In this document: piece by piece, positions 7,845 through 13,812 of the stretch
How the letters are laid out: each line of letters begins with the position of its first letter
Position numbering within the stretch: position 1 is the first letter of the stretch
Virus record (IMG/VR): IMGVR_UViG_3300009104_000116
Coordinates: 1 to 24,968 of that record
Length of the DNA: 24,968 nucleotides
Reading direction: 5' to 3' (one strand)
DNA from: a virus
The notes under the pieces: generated by a model
What the model was told of the DNA's origin: nothing
What the model saw: the letters and a program-made list of their open reading frames with translations, nothing else
Databases searched by the model: none
Position numbers and translations under genes: made by a program

Positions 7845-9400
7845 TATAAAATGTTGTTTATTTTGTCGTAGGCATAATCAAAAGAAAGGGAATATGAAAT
7901 TAATTTATCATTAACAGATTTCTTAAACGCTAATGAGTTTGATTTTAAATTTATAGGCAAAGTATTAGTGCCATCATCCACCCAAACTTGCTCAGAAAGC
8001 AACATTTGTTTTACTATTTCATTATAATCTTCACTATAAAAACCAGAATTAACAGTTATTGATTCTTTTCCATTTGCCATGAATTTTTTCTCTTGATGTT
8101 TGCTTAGGGCATAAGAAGGTGTTCCACCAGAGTTTTCTATATCTAAAATATTATTTTTAAACTTTTGTGATGTTATGTTTATATTAGTGCTTGATTTCTT
8201 AAAGAACCATATATTTTGTAGTGCACCATATTTATTATAAAATATAATATTCAATGGTGTATATTTTGGCTCACAAACCTGCTCTAAAGTTATTACCACG
8301 TTATTTTCATATTTTATTTGATAATTTTCTCCACTAGCCATAATATCAGCACTTATTGACAAGGTAGTGTTGCTGTCTATTGCTGTAACTGTAGCGCTTG
8401 TTGAATCTGTTGTGTTTTTTACTATATCACCAACTCTTACTGTAGTAACAAAGTTTTGTGAGCTATCTACTAACTTATTTGCAGTTGTTGCGGTTGTGGT
8501 GCCAGAATCAACAACACTAGAAAAGGTTACAGTATCACCATTAATTAAGTTTTGTGTATCTTCTATAATTACATATTGTATTTTTTGATTTGTATTACCA
8601 TTGTCTGAAATTGTAATATCTGTAGTTCCTGAACCCCAAGTAGAATCATTTGTATTCCAAAAATTATTTTCTACATCCCAATCTACATTTGCTCCAGCAG
8701 AACTAGTTAAAGAAACTGTTATAGTAGCTGCTTCAGCAAATACAGGAATTTTAATGTCTTTACCTCTGTTGTAATAAATATTAGTATTGTTTTGTAAAAT
8801 CATTGGAGTTGTAGTGCTTCTTGGGTTTACGCTATCCTCAAAATAACCGTAACCATCTATACCTAAGAATCTAGTTGTAGTAATGTTTTGACTATCTACT
8901 TGAACTATTGCACCTGCTGAATTGTATATAGTAACGTCAGCTTCTACCCATATAGTGTCAGTTGCATAATTATTATATTCTGTTTCTAAATAATCTCTTA
9001 TAAGTTCACTTAATTCATAAACAACATAGGGTTTGGCAAACAATATATAACTTTCTCCAGAAGCCATGATGTTTGAACTAATAGAAAGAGTTGTGTCGCT
9101 ATCAACTGCACTTACACTAGCGTTTGTGCTATCAGTTGTATTTTTAATATAACTTCCTACTTGTGCGGTAGTGTTAAAGTTTTGTGTGCTATCAACTAAT
9201 TTATCTGTAGTTGTGGCGGTAGTTGTTCCTCTATCTAATTCATCTAAAAGTTGTTCTTTTGTTAAAGTATATCTTTTATAAGCTGCTGTTCTTTGTGAGG
9301 TTGTTCCAGTCCAAATATATAATTCTAATTTTGCCGAGTTTAAATTTGCATTAGACACCTTAAAGTAAAACGGGCTTCTAGTATTTATTATTGTTGACAT
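7844..9400 (-). CDS. Tail protein carrying two copies of the shared module
   Basis: A 518-residue protein starting MSTIINTRSPFYFKVSNANL, followed by LELYIWTGT and later VYELSELIRDYLE (about 126-140). The region after 360 holds LEQVCEPKYTPLNIIFYNKY and WFFKKSS, a layout I recall from conserved virion proteins near the tail tip in Bacteroidota phages. Residues about 57-121 and 297-361 are two copies of a Thr/Ser-rich module that interrupts the flanking sequence on both sides. No catalytic motif is present. The stop overlaps the start of the 815-residue gene, so the two are translationally coupled and probably assemble together. The product name is inferred. Confidence 0.65.
   Translation of the reverse strand: MSTIINTRSPFYFKVSNANLNSAKLELYIWTGTTSQRTAAYKRYTLTKEQLLDELDRGTTTATTTDKLVDSTQNFNTTAQVGSYIKNTTDSTNASVSAVDSDTTLSISSNIMASGESYILFAKPYVVYELSELIRDYLETEYNNYATDTIWVEADVTIYNSAGAIVQVDSQNITTTRFLGIDGYGYFEDSVNPRSTTTPMILQNNTNIYYNRGKDIKIPVFAEAATITVSLTSSAGANVDWDVENNFWNTNDSTWGSGTTDITISDNGNTNQKIQYVIIEDTQNLINGDTVTFSSVVDSGTTTATTANKLVDSSQNFVTTVRVGDIVKNTTDSTSATVTAIDSNTTLSISADIMASGENYQIKYENNVVITLEQVCEPKYTPLNIIFYNKYGALQNIWFFKKSSTNINITSQKFKNNILDIENSGGTPSYALSKHQEKKFMANGKESITVNSGFYSEDYNEIVKQMLLSEQVWVDDGTNTLPINLKSNSLAFKKSVNDKLISYSLSFDYAYDKINNIL
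8318..8512 (-). repeat. Copy B of the 65-residue tail-protein module
   Basis: This encodes residues about 297-361 of the 518-residue protein: SGTTTATTANKLVDSSQNF, then VGDIVKNTTDSTSATV and SISADIMASGENYQI. At protein level it is close to both copies A and C. Confidence 0.9.
9041..9235 (-). repeat. Copy C of the 65-residue tail-protein module
   Basis: This encodes residues about 57-121 of the 518-residue protein: RGTTTATTTDKLVDSTQNF, then VGSYIKNTTDSTNASV and SISSNIMASGESYIL. It sits between LTKEQLLDELD and KPYVVYELSELI, which would read naturally as one domain if the module were removed. Confidence 0.9.
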
Positions 9401-9402
9401 AT

Positions 9403-9969
9403 CTATTGTTGTATTTTAAATGTATTTCCTTGTTTTATATAACCTATAGATTGCATAAATCCGTCTAAATCTAAATTTATATCTTTTATTATTACGTTTT
9501 CTATACCAGACAACCTATTAAATTGTTCATCTACTAATCTTGTTAAGAAATTAGTTGGTTTTATACCTTCTCTTTTTATTTTCTGTGCTATTAAATTAGC
9601 TATTCTATTTTTTGTTTTTGCTGTGTCTTTTAGTTTACGCCCTTTTGCTGACTGTAATGTAACAGGTTTTCTATTTATCCAACCAATCAAATCGTTTACA
9701 GAAACGCTTGTTCCTGCTTTAGTACCTTCATCAACTTTTTCTCCGTAAGAATTTCCTTTAATATTTATGTTTAATATGTTTGTTTTATTTTTTGTTTCGG
9801 TATATAAGCTTTGTTTTAGCTGACCACTTGAATCTATTGGAGCATTAACTACTCTGCCAGAAGAATAGGTTCTTTTTCTTGGCTCATCAATTTCTTTTTT
9901 TGCTAATTGAATTAATCTATTTGCATAATTAATCAAAAAAGCTTCTGTATTTTTTAATTTAAAACTCAT
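9403..9969 (-). CDS. Putative tail-completion/neck protein (gp10-like)
   Basis: A 188-residue basic protein. The start chosen is the ATG at 9969 (MSFKLKNTEAFLIN), whose ATGA overlaps the upstream stop; a TTG two codons earlier is less likely. A helical N-terminus is followed by SSGRVVNAPIDSSGQLKQSL, then GNSYGEKVDEGTKAGTSVS and a helical FLTRLVDEQFNRLSG stretch. The SGxLxxS pattern followed by YGxxVDxGT resembles the HK97-gp10/tail-completion family, where the central strands contain Y-G-V-E-G-T-like turns. Neighbours are another small neck-type candidate upstream and tail-tip proteins downstream. The family assignment is an inference. Confidence 0.6.
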   Translation of the reverse strand: MSFKLKNTEAFLINYANRLIQLAKKEIDEPRKRTYSSGRVVNAPIDSSGQLKQSLYTETKNKTNILNINIKGNSYGEKVDEGTKAGTSVSVNDLIGWINRKPVTLQSAKGRKLKDTAKTKNRIANLIAQKIKREGIKPTNFLTRLVDEQFNRLSGIENVIIKDINLDLDGFMQSIGYIKQGNTFKIQQ

Positions 9970-10460
9970 GGGCAAGTAGATTGTCCTGTTGCACTAATAT
10001 CTGATATTTGATTATTAGCAACTGTGATACTTATATCTAAACTCCAACCAGCAAGTAAGTTTTCAAATCTATCTTCAAACATATTTGCTGTATAATCCGA
10101 TTCAATTTGATATAGGTCAGAAAACAGTTCTCCTCTTCTAAGGGCTGACTGCAATCCGTTTACAACTGCAAACTGAGTATTTAAAACATCTTGTTTATTG
10201 TTTATGTCGTGAAAATAGTTATTTAATGCTTTTTTGTCTTCAGCAGTTTCGTTTACAATATCCATACAAATAACTTGTATATCGAATTGCACAACGTGGT
10301 CTTGAAACGTACATCCGTTTACAATTATGTGAGACAAAGGAAATATAGTTTGTTTAGATAAATCTACTTCAAATATGTCTCCAAACGTAACATTGTTAAC
10401 ATTTGTGTTTCCTTGTAAATATGCTTTAAGCTTGTCTAGTATGTCATAAAATGTGGTCAT
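9966..10460 (-). CDS. Conserved-type virion protein, possible tail terminator
   Basis: A 164-residue protein starting MTTFYDILDKLKAYLQGNTN. The mix of an N-terminal helix, strands with FPLSHIIVNGCTFQDHVVQF, and a C-terminal stretch with WSLDISITVANNQI suggests an alpha/beta minor tail protein such as a tail terminator. Its ATG overlaps the stop of the -1 frame extension of the upstream chaperone gene (ATGA at 10457-10460), and its own stop overlaps the next start. This tight coupling supports the frameshifted upstream reading frame. No family is recognised with confidence. Confidence 0.6.
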   Translation of the reverse strand: MTTFYDILDKLKAYLQGNTNVNNVTFGDIFEVDLSKQTIFPLSHIIVNGCTFQDHVVQFDIQVICMDIVNETAEDKKALNNYFHDINNKQDVLNTQFAVVNGLQSALRRGELFSDLYQIESDYTANMFEDRFENLLAGWSLDISITVANNQISDISATGQSTCP

Positions 10461-10720
10461 CCTTTATATGCTTTTTTTATTTCTTGTTGTTCTATTTCTA
10501 CTTTTTCTTTTTCAAACGCTAAATAATTTAAACATTGGTAAAGTGGTAAGTCGGTAACTTTGTCGAAACTGAGGACATCTCCTTTAGCGAGAGCATAAAT
10601 TGATTGATACCAACCCCATTTTTTGCCAAATGAGCTTCTAGCGTCTGCATATCCTGTTTGTTCAACTTTTGTTCCAAATATTTCGGTATAGCTGCTAGTA
10701 AGTCCTTCCCTAAATCGTAA
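10457..10720 (-). CDS. -1 frameshift extension of the tail-assembly chaperone (GT-like)
   Basis: An open frame in -1 register to the 238-residue gene continues from the T9 run to a TGA at 10457-10459 and encodes 87 residues after the slip: LRFREGLTSSYTEIFGTKVE, then SSFGKKWGWYQSIYALAKGD, LPLYQCLNYLAFEKEK and a basic end. It has no ATG at a suitable place, and its stop overlaps the next gene's ATG. Joined to the first 175 residues of the zero-frame product it gives a 262-residue fusion. The GKKWGWYQS pattern is one I associate with the second part of tail-chaperone pairs in Bacteroidota phages. Bases 10528-10720 are therefore read in two frames. Confidence 0.75.
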   Translation of the reverse strand, partial: LRFREGLTSSYTEIFGTKVEQTGYADARSSFGKKWGWYQSIYALAKGDVLSFDKVTDLPLYQCLNYLAFEKEKVEIEQQEIKKAYKG

Positions 10721-11244
10721 AAAAAAACCATTGAACTTATAGCTACATCTAATGGCATCTCTTTCATTAGTTCTTGTATTTCTTCATTTGGTTTGTATGG
10801 AGCAATTCCATATTTTTCTTTAGCTTTAAAATTAACTGGTCTATATAAAACAGACATAGCTTTGTGCATTTTTTGCCAATCAGAAATATTACTTTCAATA
10901 TCTATATATTCTCCTAAGCTCATTTCATCAAGATTAGGAATAAATCCCATATCTACATCTAACAAATTAAATCTTCTAATTAGCTTTGGTTTTTCTTCAA
11001 ATGCAGTATTGAGTATTTCTAATACTTTGTCAAATTCTTTTAAAGGTATTTTATTAACTTCTTTTAATGATATGTTGCAGAATATTTCTACAAGTTTCAT
11101 ATTTAAGAAATCGTTTATTTTTTCATCTTCTTTTTCATCTTCTGTTTTGTTTTGGTCAATGACTTTCATATACTTTTGATATTGATAAAGTTTTATATCA
11201 CTTAATGTCATTGGAACCTCTAATTCTATTTTTCTTAGTGCCAT
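10528..11244 (-). CDS. Tail-assembly chaperone, zero-frame product (G-like)
   Basis: A 238-residue, helix-rich protein beginning MALRKIELEVPMTLSDIKLY. It includes FIPNLDEMSLGEYIDIESNI at about 102-121 and AMSVLYRPVNFKAKEKYG at about 129-146, a pattern typical of phage tail-assembly chaperones that bind the tape-measure protein. Codons 173-175 (GTT TTT TTT, bases 10728-10720) contain a perfect T TTT TTT slippery heptamer. Ribosomes that do not slip continue to residue 238 (SSVSTKLPTYHFTNV). It is the first gene of the virion operon, after a promoter-like site and the 17-base repeat array. Its distance from the tape-measure gene is unusual. Confidence 0.72.
   Translation of the reverse strand: MALRKIELEVPMTLSDIKLYQYQKYMKVIDQNKTEDEKEDEKINDFLNMKLVEIFCNISLKEVNKIPLKEFDKVLEILNTAFEEKPKLIRRFNLLDVDMGFIPNLDEMSLGEYIDIESNISDWQKMHKAMSVLYRPVNFKAKEKYGIAPYKPNEEIQELMKEMPLDVAISSMVFFYDLGKDLLAAIPKYLEQKLNKQDMQTLEAHLAKNGVGINQFMLSLKEMSSVSTKLPTYHFTNV
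10717..10728 (-). promoter_or_regulatory. -1 programmed ribosomal frameshift site
   Basis: Minus strand G followed by nine T, then AC. In the zero frame this reads GTT TTT TTT TAC, so the heptamer T TTT TTT lies exactly in the register needed for a -1 slip, after which TTA CGA TTT opens the extension frame. Conserved-looking protein continues in both frames beyond it. Confidence 0.75.
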
Positions 11245-11267
11245 ATAATAATTAATTAATTTAGTTT

Positions 11268-11306
11268 AAATTGTACTTTATGTTTCTCCAACTGAATATA
11301 TGTCAG
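11268..11306 (-). promoter_or_regulatory. Promoter-like site with operator half-sites before the virion operon
   Basis: Minus strand CTGACA, seven bases further a TCAGTTGGA element, then 11 bases and TACAATTT. TCAGTTGGA stands at the same place relative to the -7 position as in the promoters at 13567 and 15513. The -7 match to TAnnTTTG is poor, so it may be weak, repressed, or read by a phage sigma factor. The first gene starts 24 bases downstream of TACAATTT. Confidence 0.4.
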
Positions 11307-11331
11307 ATATATAGTATAATATATATATATA

Positions 11332-11358
11332 TTACTAGTATTACTAGTATTACTAGTA
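11332..11358. repeat. Three tandem 9-base TTACTAGTA units
   Basis: Three perfect tandem copies of TTACTAGTA, each holding the palindrome ACTAGT, directly abut the 17-base repeat array. A TA-dinucleotide run precedes them. Together they form a low-stability region in a 253-base gap without genes. Confidence 0.9.
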
Positions 11359-11359
11359 T

Positions 11360-11478
11360 TACTTTATGTTATATAATACTTTATGCAATATAATACTTTA
11401 TGTAATATAATACTCTATGTAATATAATACTCTATGTAATATAATACTCTATGTAATATAATACTCTATGTAAATATA
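11360..11478. repeat. Array of seven 17-base repeats (TACTYTATGTAATATAA)
   Basis: Seven consecutive 17-base units. Units 1-3 have TACTTTATG and units 4-7 TACTCTATG; units 1, 2 and 7 carry single or few changes. The same unit occurs at 22733-22783. The array fills most of the gap between the small gene at 11498-11737 and the virion operon. Candidate roles are replication-origin iterons, binding sites for the winged-helix protein, or promoters for the phage sigma factor. Confidence 0.92.
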
Positions 11479-11497
11479 TATAATACATATAATGTGA

Positions 11498-11737
11498 CTA
11501 ATTGTCGCTTGGAGATAATTTATTGTAGTAATGTACATATAATTCCATTATTTTATTACTCCAATCTTTTAGTTTATATGTTTTAGGACTACGAATTAAT
11601 TTACCGTTATTATTAACTTCAATGTAATATTCTTTTTGATTCTTTGGCACAGGATATATTTTTATGTTACGCCTAAAACAAAAAGACATGGCAGCTAAAT
11701 AATTTTCGTGATGTACAAATTTATCCATTAGATTCAT
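11498..11737 (-). CDS. Small hypothetical protein
   Basis: A 79-residue protein if started at the ATG at 11737 (MNLMDKFVHHENYLAAMSF). A longer reading starting with TTG at 11767 would place its start inside the -7 element of the promoter at 11752, so I reject it. The sequence continues CFRRNIKIYPVPKNQKEYYI and ends KLSPSDN, a small alpha/beta pattern. From memory, small proteins with a 'YCxxxNxxIYPV' stretch recur among small phage genes, function unknown. It stands alone between the structured non-coding region and the 17-base repeat array. Confidence 0.65.
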   Translation of the reverse strand: MNLMDKFVHHENYLAAMSFCFRRNIKIYPVPKNQKEYYIEVNNNGKLIRSPKTYKLKDWSNKIMELYVHYYNKLSPSDN

Positions 11738-11751
11738 AAAGGTATTAAATT

Positions 11752-11781
11752 CATATATAATATACAAATGTCAGGTGGAAA
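11752..11781 (-). promoter_or_regulatory. Promoter-like site with CTGACA, before the 79-residue gene
   Basis: Minus strand TTTC, CAC, CTGACA, nine bases, then TATATATG. It aligns base for base in spacing with the strong promoter at 23987 (TTTG, CAT, CTGACA, nine bases, TATATTTG), with one mismatch in each core element. The start codon is 15 bases after the -7 element. Confidence 0.55.
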
Positions 11782-12045
11782 GTGTGTAGTGTAGAGAGAG
11801 TGGAGTAATATCCACACCCACCTCGAAATCCCCCAGAGTACCTATAAAACGCATTTAGAGACGTTTTAAGAGCTTTTATGTTTAAAGTGGAGGGTATCTA
11901 CCAGAAAGGGTATGAAACTAGCTAGAAAGGGGTTTAAATTGCTTTATATGGCTACTTTGTAGCTGATAAAGAGAAAGAAATATAACTTTTCGCTATTTAA
12001 TTAATCTTAACTAACTGAATGTTAAGAATCTAACAAAATGTGAGG
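11775..12045. other. G+C-rich, hairpin-dense non-coding region
   Basis: About 270 bases without a gene, much richer in G+C (especially 11775-11935) than the surroundings. Inverted repeats seen by eye: GGTGG/CCACC (11774-11778 with 11818-11822) enclosing GTGGA/TCCAC (11800-11804 with 11811-11815); AAAACG/CGTTTT with a 10-base loop near 11846-11867; GGTA/TACC near 11893-11902; GCTAC/GTAGC with a 3-base loop near 11951-11963; TCTTAAC/GTTAAGA with a 9-base loop near 12005-12027. It lies between a terminator and a promoter. A structured RNA, a packaging or recombination site, or a regulatory DNA are all possible; the strand is not known. Confidence 0.5.
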
Positions 12046-12048
12046 AAT

Positions 12049-12072
12049 AAAAAAACCCCTAATTAAAGGGGT
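12049..12072 (-). terminator. Strong Rho-independent terminator
   Basis: Minus strand ACCCCT pairs with AGGGGT around a 6-base loop and is followed by a run of T (poly-A 12049-12055 on the plus strand). It closes the block of small genes, 38 bases after the stop of the 12110-12316 gene. Confidence 0.85.
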
Positions 12073-12109
12073 GTTTAATTAATAAAAGACGTTAAAAGAT
12101 TAATATAAT

Positions 12110-12316
12110 TTAATTTATCTTATTAAACAATTTTAGATTATTTTCAAAACTATCTAAATTGTTATAATGTTCTTTAAAATATTCATGTTCAATAGTTATT
12201 AAAATATCTTTTTTATTTAACCATTTTAACCAGCTTTCAAATGTTTTATTTTTCATTTGTCTTTGTTCTCTTCTTTTGTTTGCGTGGTGTAAAATGTTTT
12301 TTTCAAGTCGGTGCAT
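12110..12316 (-). CDS. Small basic hypothetical protein
   Basis: A 68-residue, His/Lys/Arg-rich helical protein starting MHRLEKNILHHANKRREQRQ, with WLKWLNKKDILI in the middle. No signal or membrane segment. It starts nine bases after the stop of the preceding gene and is last in its operon, just before a strong terminator. The basic N-terminal half could bind nucleic acid. Family not recognised. Confidence 0.6.
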   Translation of the reverse strand: MHRLEKNILHHANKRREQRQMKNKTFESWLKWLNKKDILITIEHEYFKEHYNNLDSFENNLKLFNKIN

Positions 12317-12325
12317 AATCTTAAT

Positions 12326-12718
12326 TTAAATTTGATTATAAGATTTCATTCTTGTTTGATATTTTGCCCTTTTATAACTAGAATGGAGATTATTAAAGAG
12401 CGTGTACTGAGCGTGGAAAAGCATATCCATACCATACCCTCCAATTCTGCCATTTTTATCACAACAGGCAAGAGCTAATATTTTAGGGTCTTTAATGCTT
12501 CTAAATTTGTTTTTATAAGTATATCCTAACTTAATGATTCTACTCATTCCAGATTTAGAAACACTTTGAACACCTGCGTAAAAATTGCCCTTTAAAAGTG
12601 CGTTTTTTATTCTCAATAGTTCCGAATAATAATATCCGATATAATCAGATTCACTCATTGATTTTGCTAATTTGTAAATATGTACGTTTTTTTCCATTGT
12701 TTTATTGTTTTTTGTCAT
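12326..12718 (-). CDS. Conserved-type phage hypothetical protein (SKSGMSR / GYGMDM motifs)
   Basis: A 130-residue protein starting MTKNNKTMEKNVHIYKLAKS; a start at M8 is equally possible. Two motifs stand out: VQSVSKSGMSRIIKLGY at about 46-62 and GRIGGYGMDMLFHAQYTLF at about 90-108. I recall this pair (S-x-S-G-M-S-R followed by G-x-G-M-D-M) from a small protein widespread in phages of Bacteroidota and Firmicutes, with no assigned function. The invariant-looking Ser, Arg, Met and Asp residues hint at a catalytic or nucleotide-binding site, but that is speculation. It is the longest gene in the small-gene block. Confidence 0.7.
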   Translation of the reverse strand: MTKNNKTMEKNVHIYKLAKSMSESDYIGYYYSELLRIKNALLKGNFYAGVQSVSKSGMSRIIKLGYTYKNKFRSIKDPKILALACCDKNGRIGGYGMDMLFHAQYTLFNNLHSSYKRAKYQTRMKSYNQI

Positions 12719-12727
12719 AAGTTAGTT

Positions 12728-12919
12728 TTATTTATTTAAGTTTTTAGCTATATTTTTCCAATAATTAATTATTCTTTCAGTTTCTTCAATATCTTTTTTA
12801 AAGTTTTCTTTTTGTCCACTTACATAGATATTCTCTATTAGTTCATTAGTATGATACTCTAAATCTTTTAAGTCTTCATACATAAAATCTTGAATCACTT
12901 GTTTTTTTCTATTAGTCAT
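12728..12919 (-). CDS. Small helical hypothetical protein
   Basis: A 63-residue charged protein starting MTNRKKQVIQDFMYEDLKDL, predicted all-helical with possible heptads. The ATG overlaps the preceding stop by 4 bases (ATGA), which supports translation. Not recognised. Confidence 0.6.
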   Translation of the reverse strand: MTNRKKQVIQDFMYEDLKDLEYHTNELIENIYVSGQKENFKKDIEETERIINYWKNIAKNLNK

Positions 12920-13134
12920 AATTTTATTTTATTTTCTTTTTTTAATTTATTTGTATAATACCCCCAACCATATAAATCTAGTTCTAATTTAGATATTAAG
13001 ATTTCTATTTCATTTATTGGTAGTTCGTGAATCTTTCCATAATTGAAACAATGCAAGGTATATTTTAATAAACTAAGTGAATTGTCTTTTAATTGCGTGT
13101 CTTTGTCGTTCCAATCTGTTTTTTTTGTTTTCAT
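12916..13134 (-). CDS. Small hypothetical protein
   Basis: A 72-residue protein starting MKTKKTDWNDKDTQLKDNSL. It is rich in Leu, Lys and Asp and has an aromatic stretch LYGWGYYTNKL near the end. It lies in the short-gene operon with 4 bases of overlap to its downstream neighbour. Its MKTKK start recurs in several genes of this block (13813, 13139). Not recognised. Confidence 0.6.
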   Translation of the reverse strand: MKTKKTDWNDKDTQLKDNSLSLLKYTLHCFNYGKIHELPINEIEILISKLELDLYGWGYYTNKLKKENKIKL

Positions 13135-13138
13135 TGTT

Positions 13139-13255
13139 TTAAATATCTAAGGTTAATAATAAAGTTAAAATAAAGGCGCATGTATAAACAAACACTTTTA
13201 TAAATAAGTCGCTTAAAATGATTTTAGCGAATAGGTTTTTAATTTTTGTTTTCAT
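13139..13255 (-). CDS. Tiny single-span membrane protein
   Basis: A 38-residue ORF starting MKTKIKNLFAKIILSDLFIK, then VFVYTCAFILTLLLTLDI. The last 20 residues form one strongly hydrophobic helix; the first ten are basic, giving N-in topology. It begins two bases after the preceding stop and ends four bases before the next ATG, so packing supports it. Function unknown. Confidence 0.55.
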   Translation of the reverse strand: MKTKIKNLFAKIILSDLFIKVFVYTCAFILTLLLTLDI

Positions 13256-13257
13256 AA

Positions 13258-13368
13258 TTAAAATAAATTGATTAATAAAGTTAAGCAGGCATAAAATACA
13301 AATAAATAACCTGCAAAAAATAAAATAGTAATTGTTTTAATAAATAATTTGTGTAATGTGTTTTTCAT
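13258..13368 (-). CDS. Tiny single-span membrane protein
   Basis: A 36-residue ORF starting MKNTLHKLFIKTITILFFAG and continuing YLFVFYACLTLLINLF. It is basic at the start and then almost entirely hydrophobic. It resembles the next 38-residue membrane peptide in size and plan, and the two are adjacent, so they may be divergent relatives or act together. It starts four bases after the upstream stop. Confidence 0.55.
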   Translation of the reverse strand: MKNTLHKLFIKTITILFFAGYLFVFYACLTLLINLF

Positions 13369-13372
13369 GTTG

Positions 13373-13543
13373 TTAATCTTCTAAATGATATTTATAAAAA
13401 TTAATGTTTCCCCAGATGTCATTGTCTTGTAAAGCACCTAAAATGTTGTGCATTTCTTGTCTTGTTTCTTTTATTTCGCAGTCGCTTTCTAAATTAGCTA
13501 AGCAATAAGAAATAATTTGTAATTGTTTTTTGTTAAATTTCAT
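13373..13543 (-). CDS. Small hypothetical protein, first gene after a strong promoter
   Basis: A 56-residue protein starting MKFNKKQLQIISYCLANLES and ending INFYKYHLED. It is helical, with two cysteines, and has no membrane segment. It lies about 24 bases downstream of a near-consensus promoter, so it is probably the first gene of an operon that ends at the terminator at 12049. Not recognised. Confidence 0.65.
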   Translation of the reverse strand: MKFNKKQLQIISYCLANLESDCEIKETRQEMHNILGALQDNDIWGNINFYKYHLED

Positions 13544-13566
13544 TGTTCTTTGTTTTAATGTTTACA

Positions 13567-13598
13567 CAAATATATATAAATATTTCCAACTGACAAAA
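13567..13598 (-). promoter_or_regulatory. Bacteroidota-type promoter with TCAGTTGGA in the spacer
   Basis: Minus strand TTTTG (13594-13598), 19 bases, TATATTTG (13567-13574): a full match to the TTTG / TAnnTTTG pattern. The spacer begins TCAGTTGGAAATA, shared with the promoter at 15513. Expected start of transcription is near 13560, leaving a leader of about 15-20 bases before the ATG at 13543. Confidence 0.85.
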
Positions 13599-13638
13599 CA
13601 AAGTTAATATTTATATTGATTCTAAATAAGAACATTGC

Positions 13639-13671
13639 TTTGCTTTGTTGCTTTATTTATTTTTAACTTTG
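13639..13671 (+). promoter_or_regulatory. Possible plus-strand promoter opposite to all genes
   Basis: Plus strand TTTG (13639-13642), 21 bases, TAACTTTG (13664-13671), matching the TTTG / TAnnTTTG pattern in full. Transcription would start near 13678, run through the 29-base tandem repeat and then antisense to the 13813-14016 gene. No protein-coding ORF follows. Confidence 0.4.
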
Positions 13672-13702
13672 CAAAATTGCACTAACACGAATAAAGAAAA
13701 CA

Positions 13703-13760
13703 CACAAGAAAAAACACCTATTGAATTTAAGCACAAGAAAAAACACCTATTGAATTGAAG
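13703..13760. repeat. Tandem 29-base direct repeat with TATTGAATT core
   Basis: Two abutting 29-base units, 13703-13731 and 13732-13760, differ at one base. Each starts CACAAGAAAAAACACC and ends in the TATTGAATT motif. Further copies of TATTRAATTYA follow at 13764-13774, 13777-13787 and 13822-13832. The 269-base gap 13544-13812 otherwise holds only the two promoter-like sites. Confidence 0.9.
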
Positions 13761-13812
13761 AGCTATTAAATTTATGTATTGAATTCACAGATAAATATTA
13801 ATACGTTTAAAT

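Noticed and set aside
11332-11478. CRISPR array
   Set aside because: The units are directly tandem with no unique spacers and are only 9 and 17 bases long; no cas genes are present.
11738-11767. Longer N-terminus for the 79-residue protein
   Set aside because: It begins with TTG and would be read across the likely -7 element; the ATG at 11737 is a better start.
11775-12045. tRNA gene in the structured gap
   Set aside because: No acceptor/T-loop pattern (GTTCRANY) or CCA-type cloverleaf could be made out by eye on either strand.
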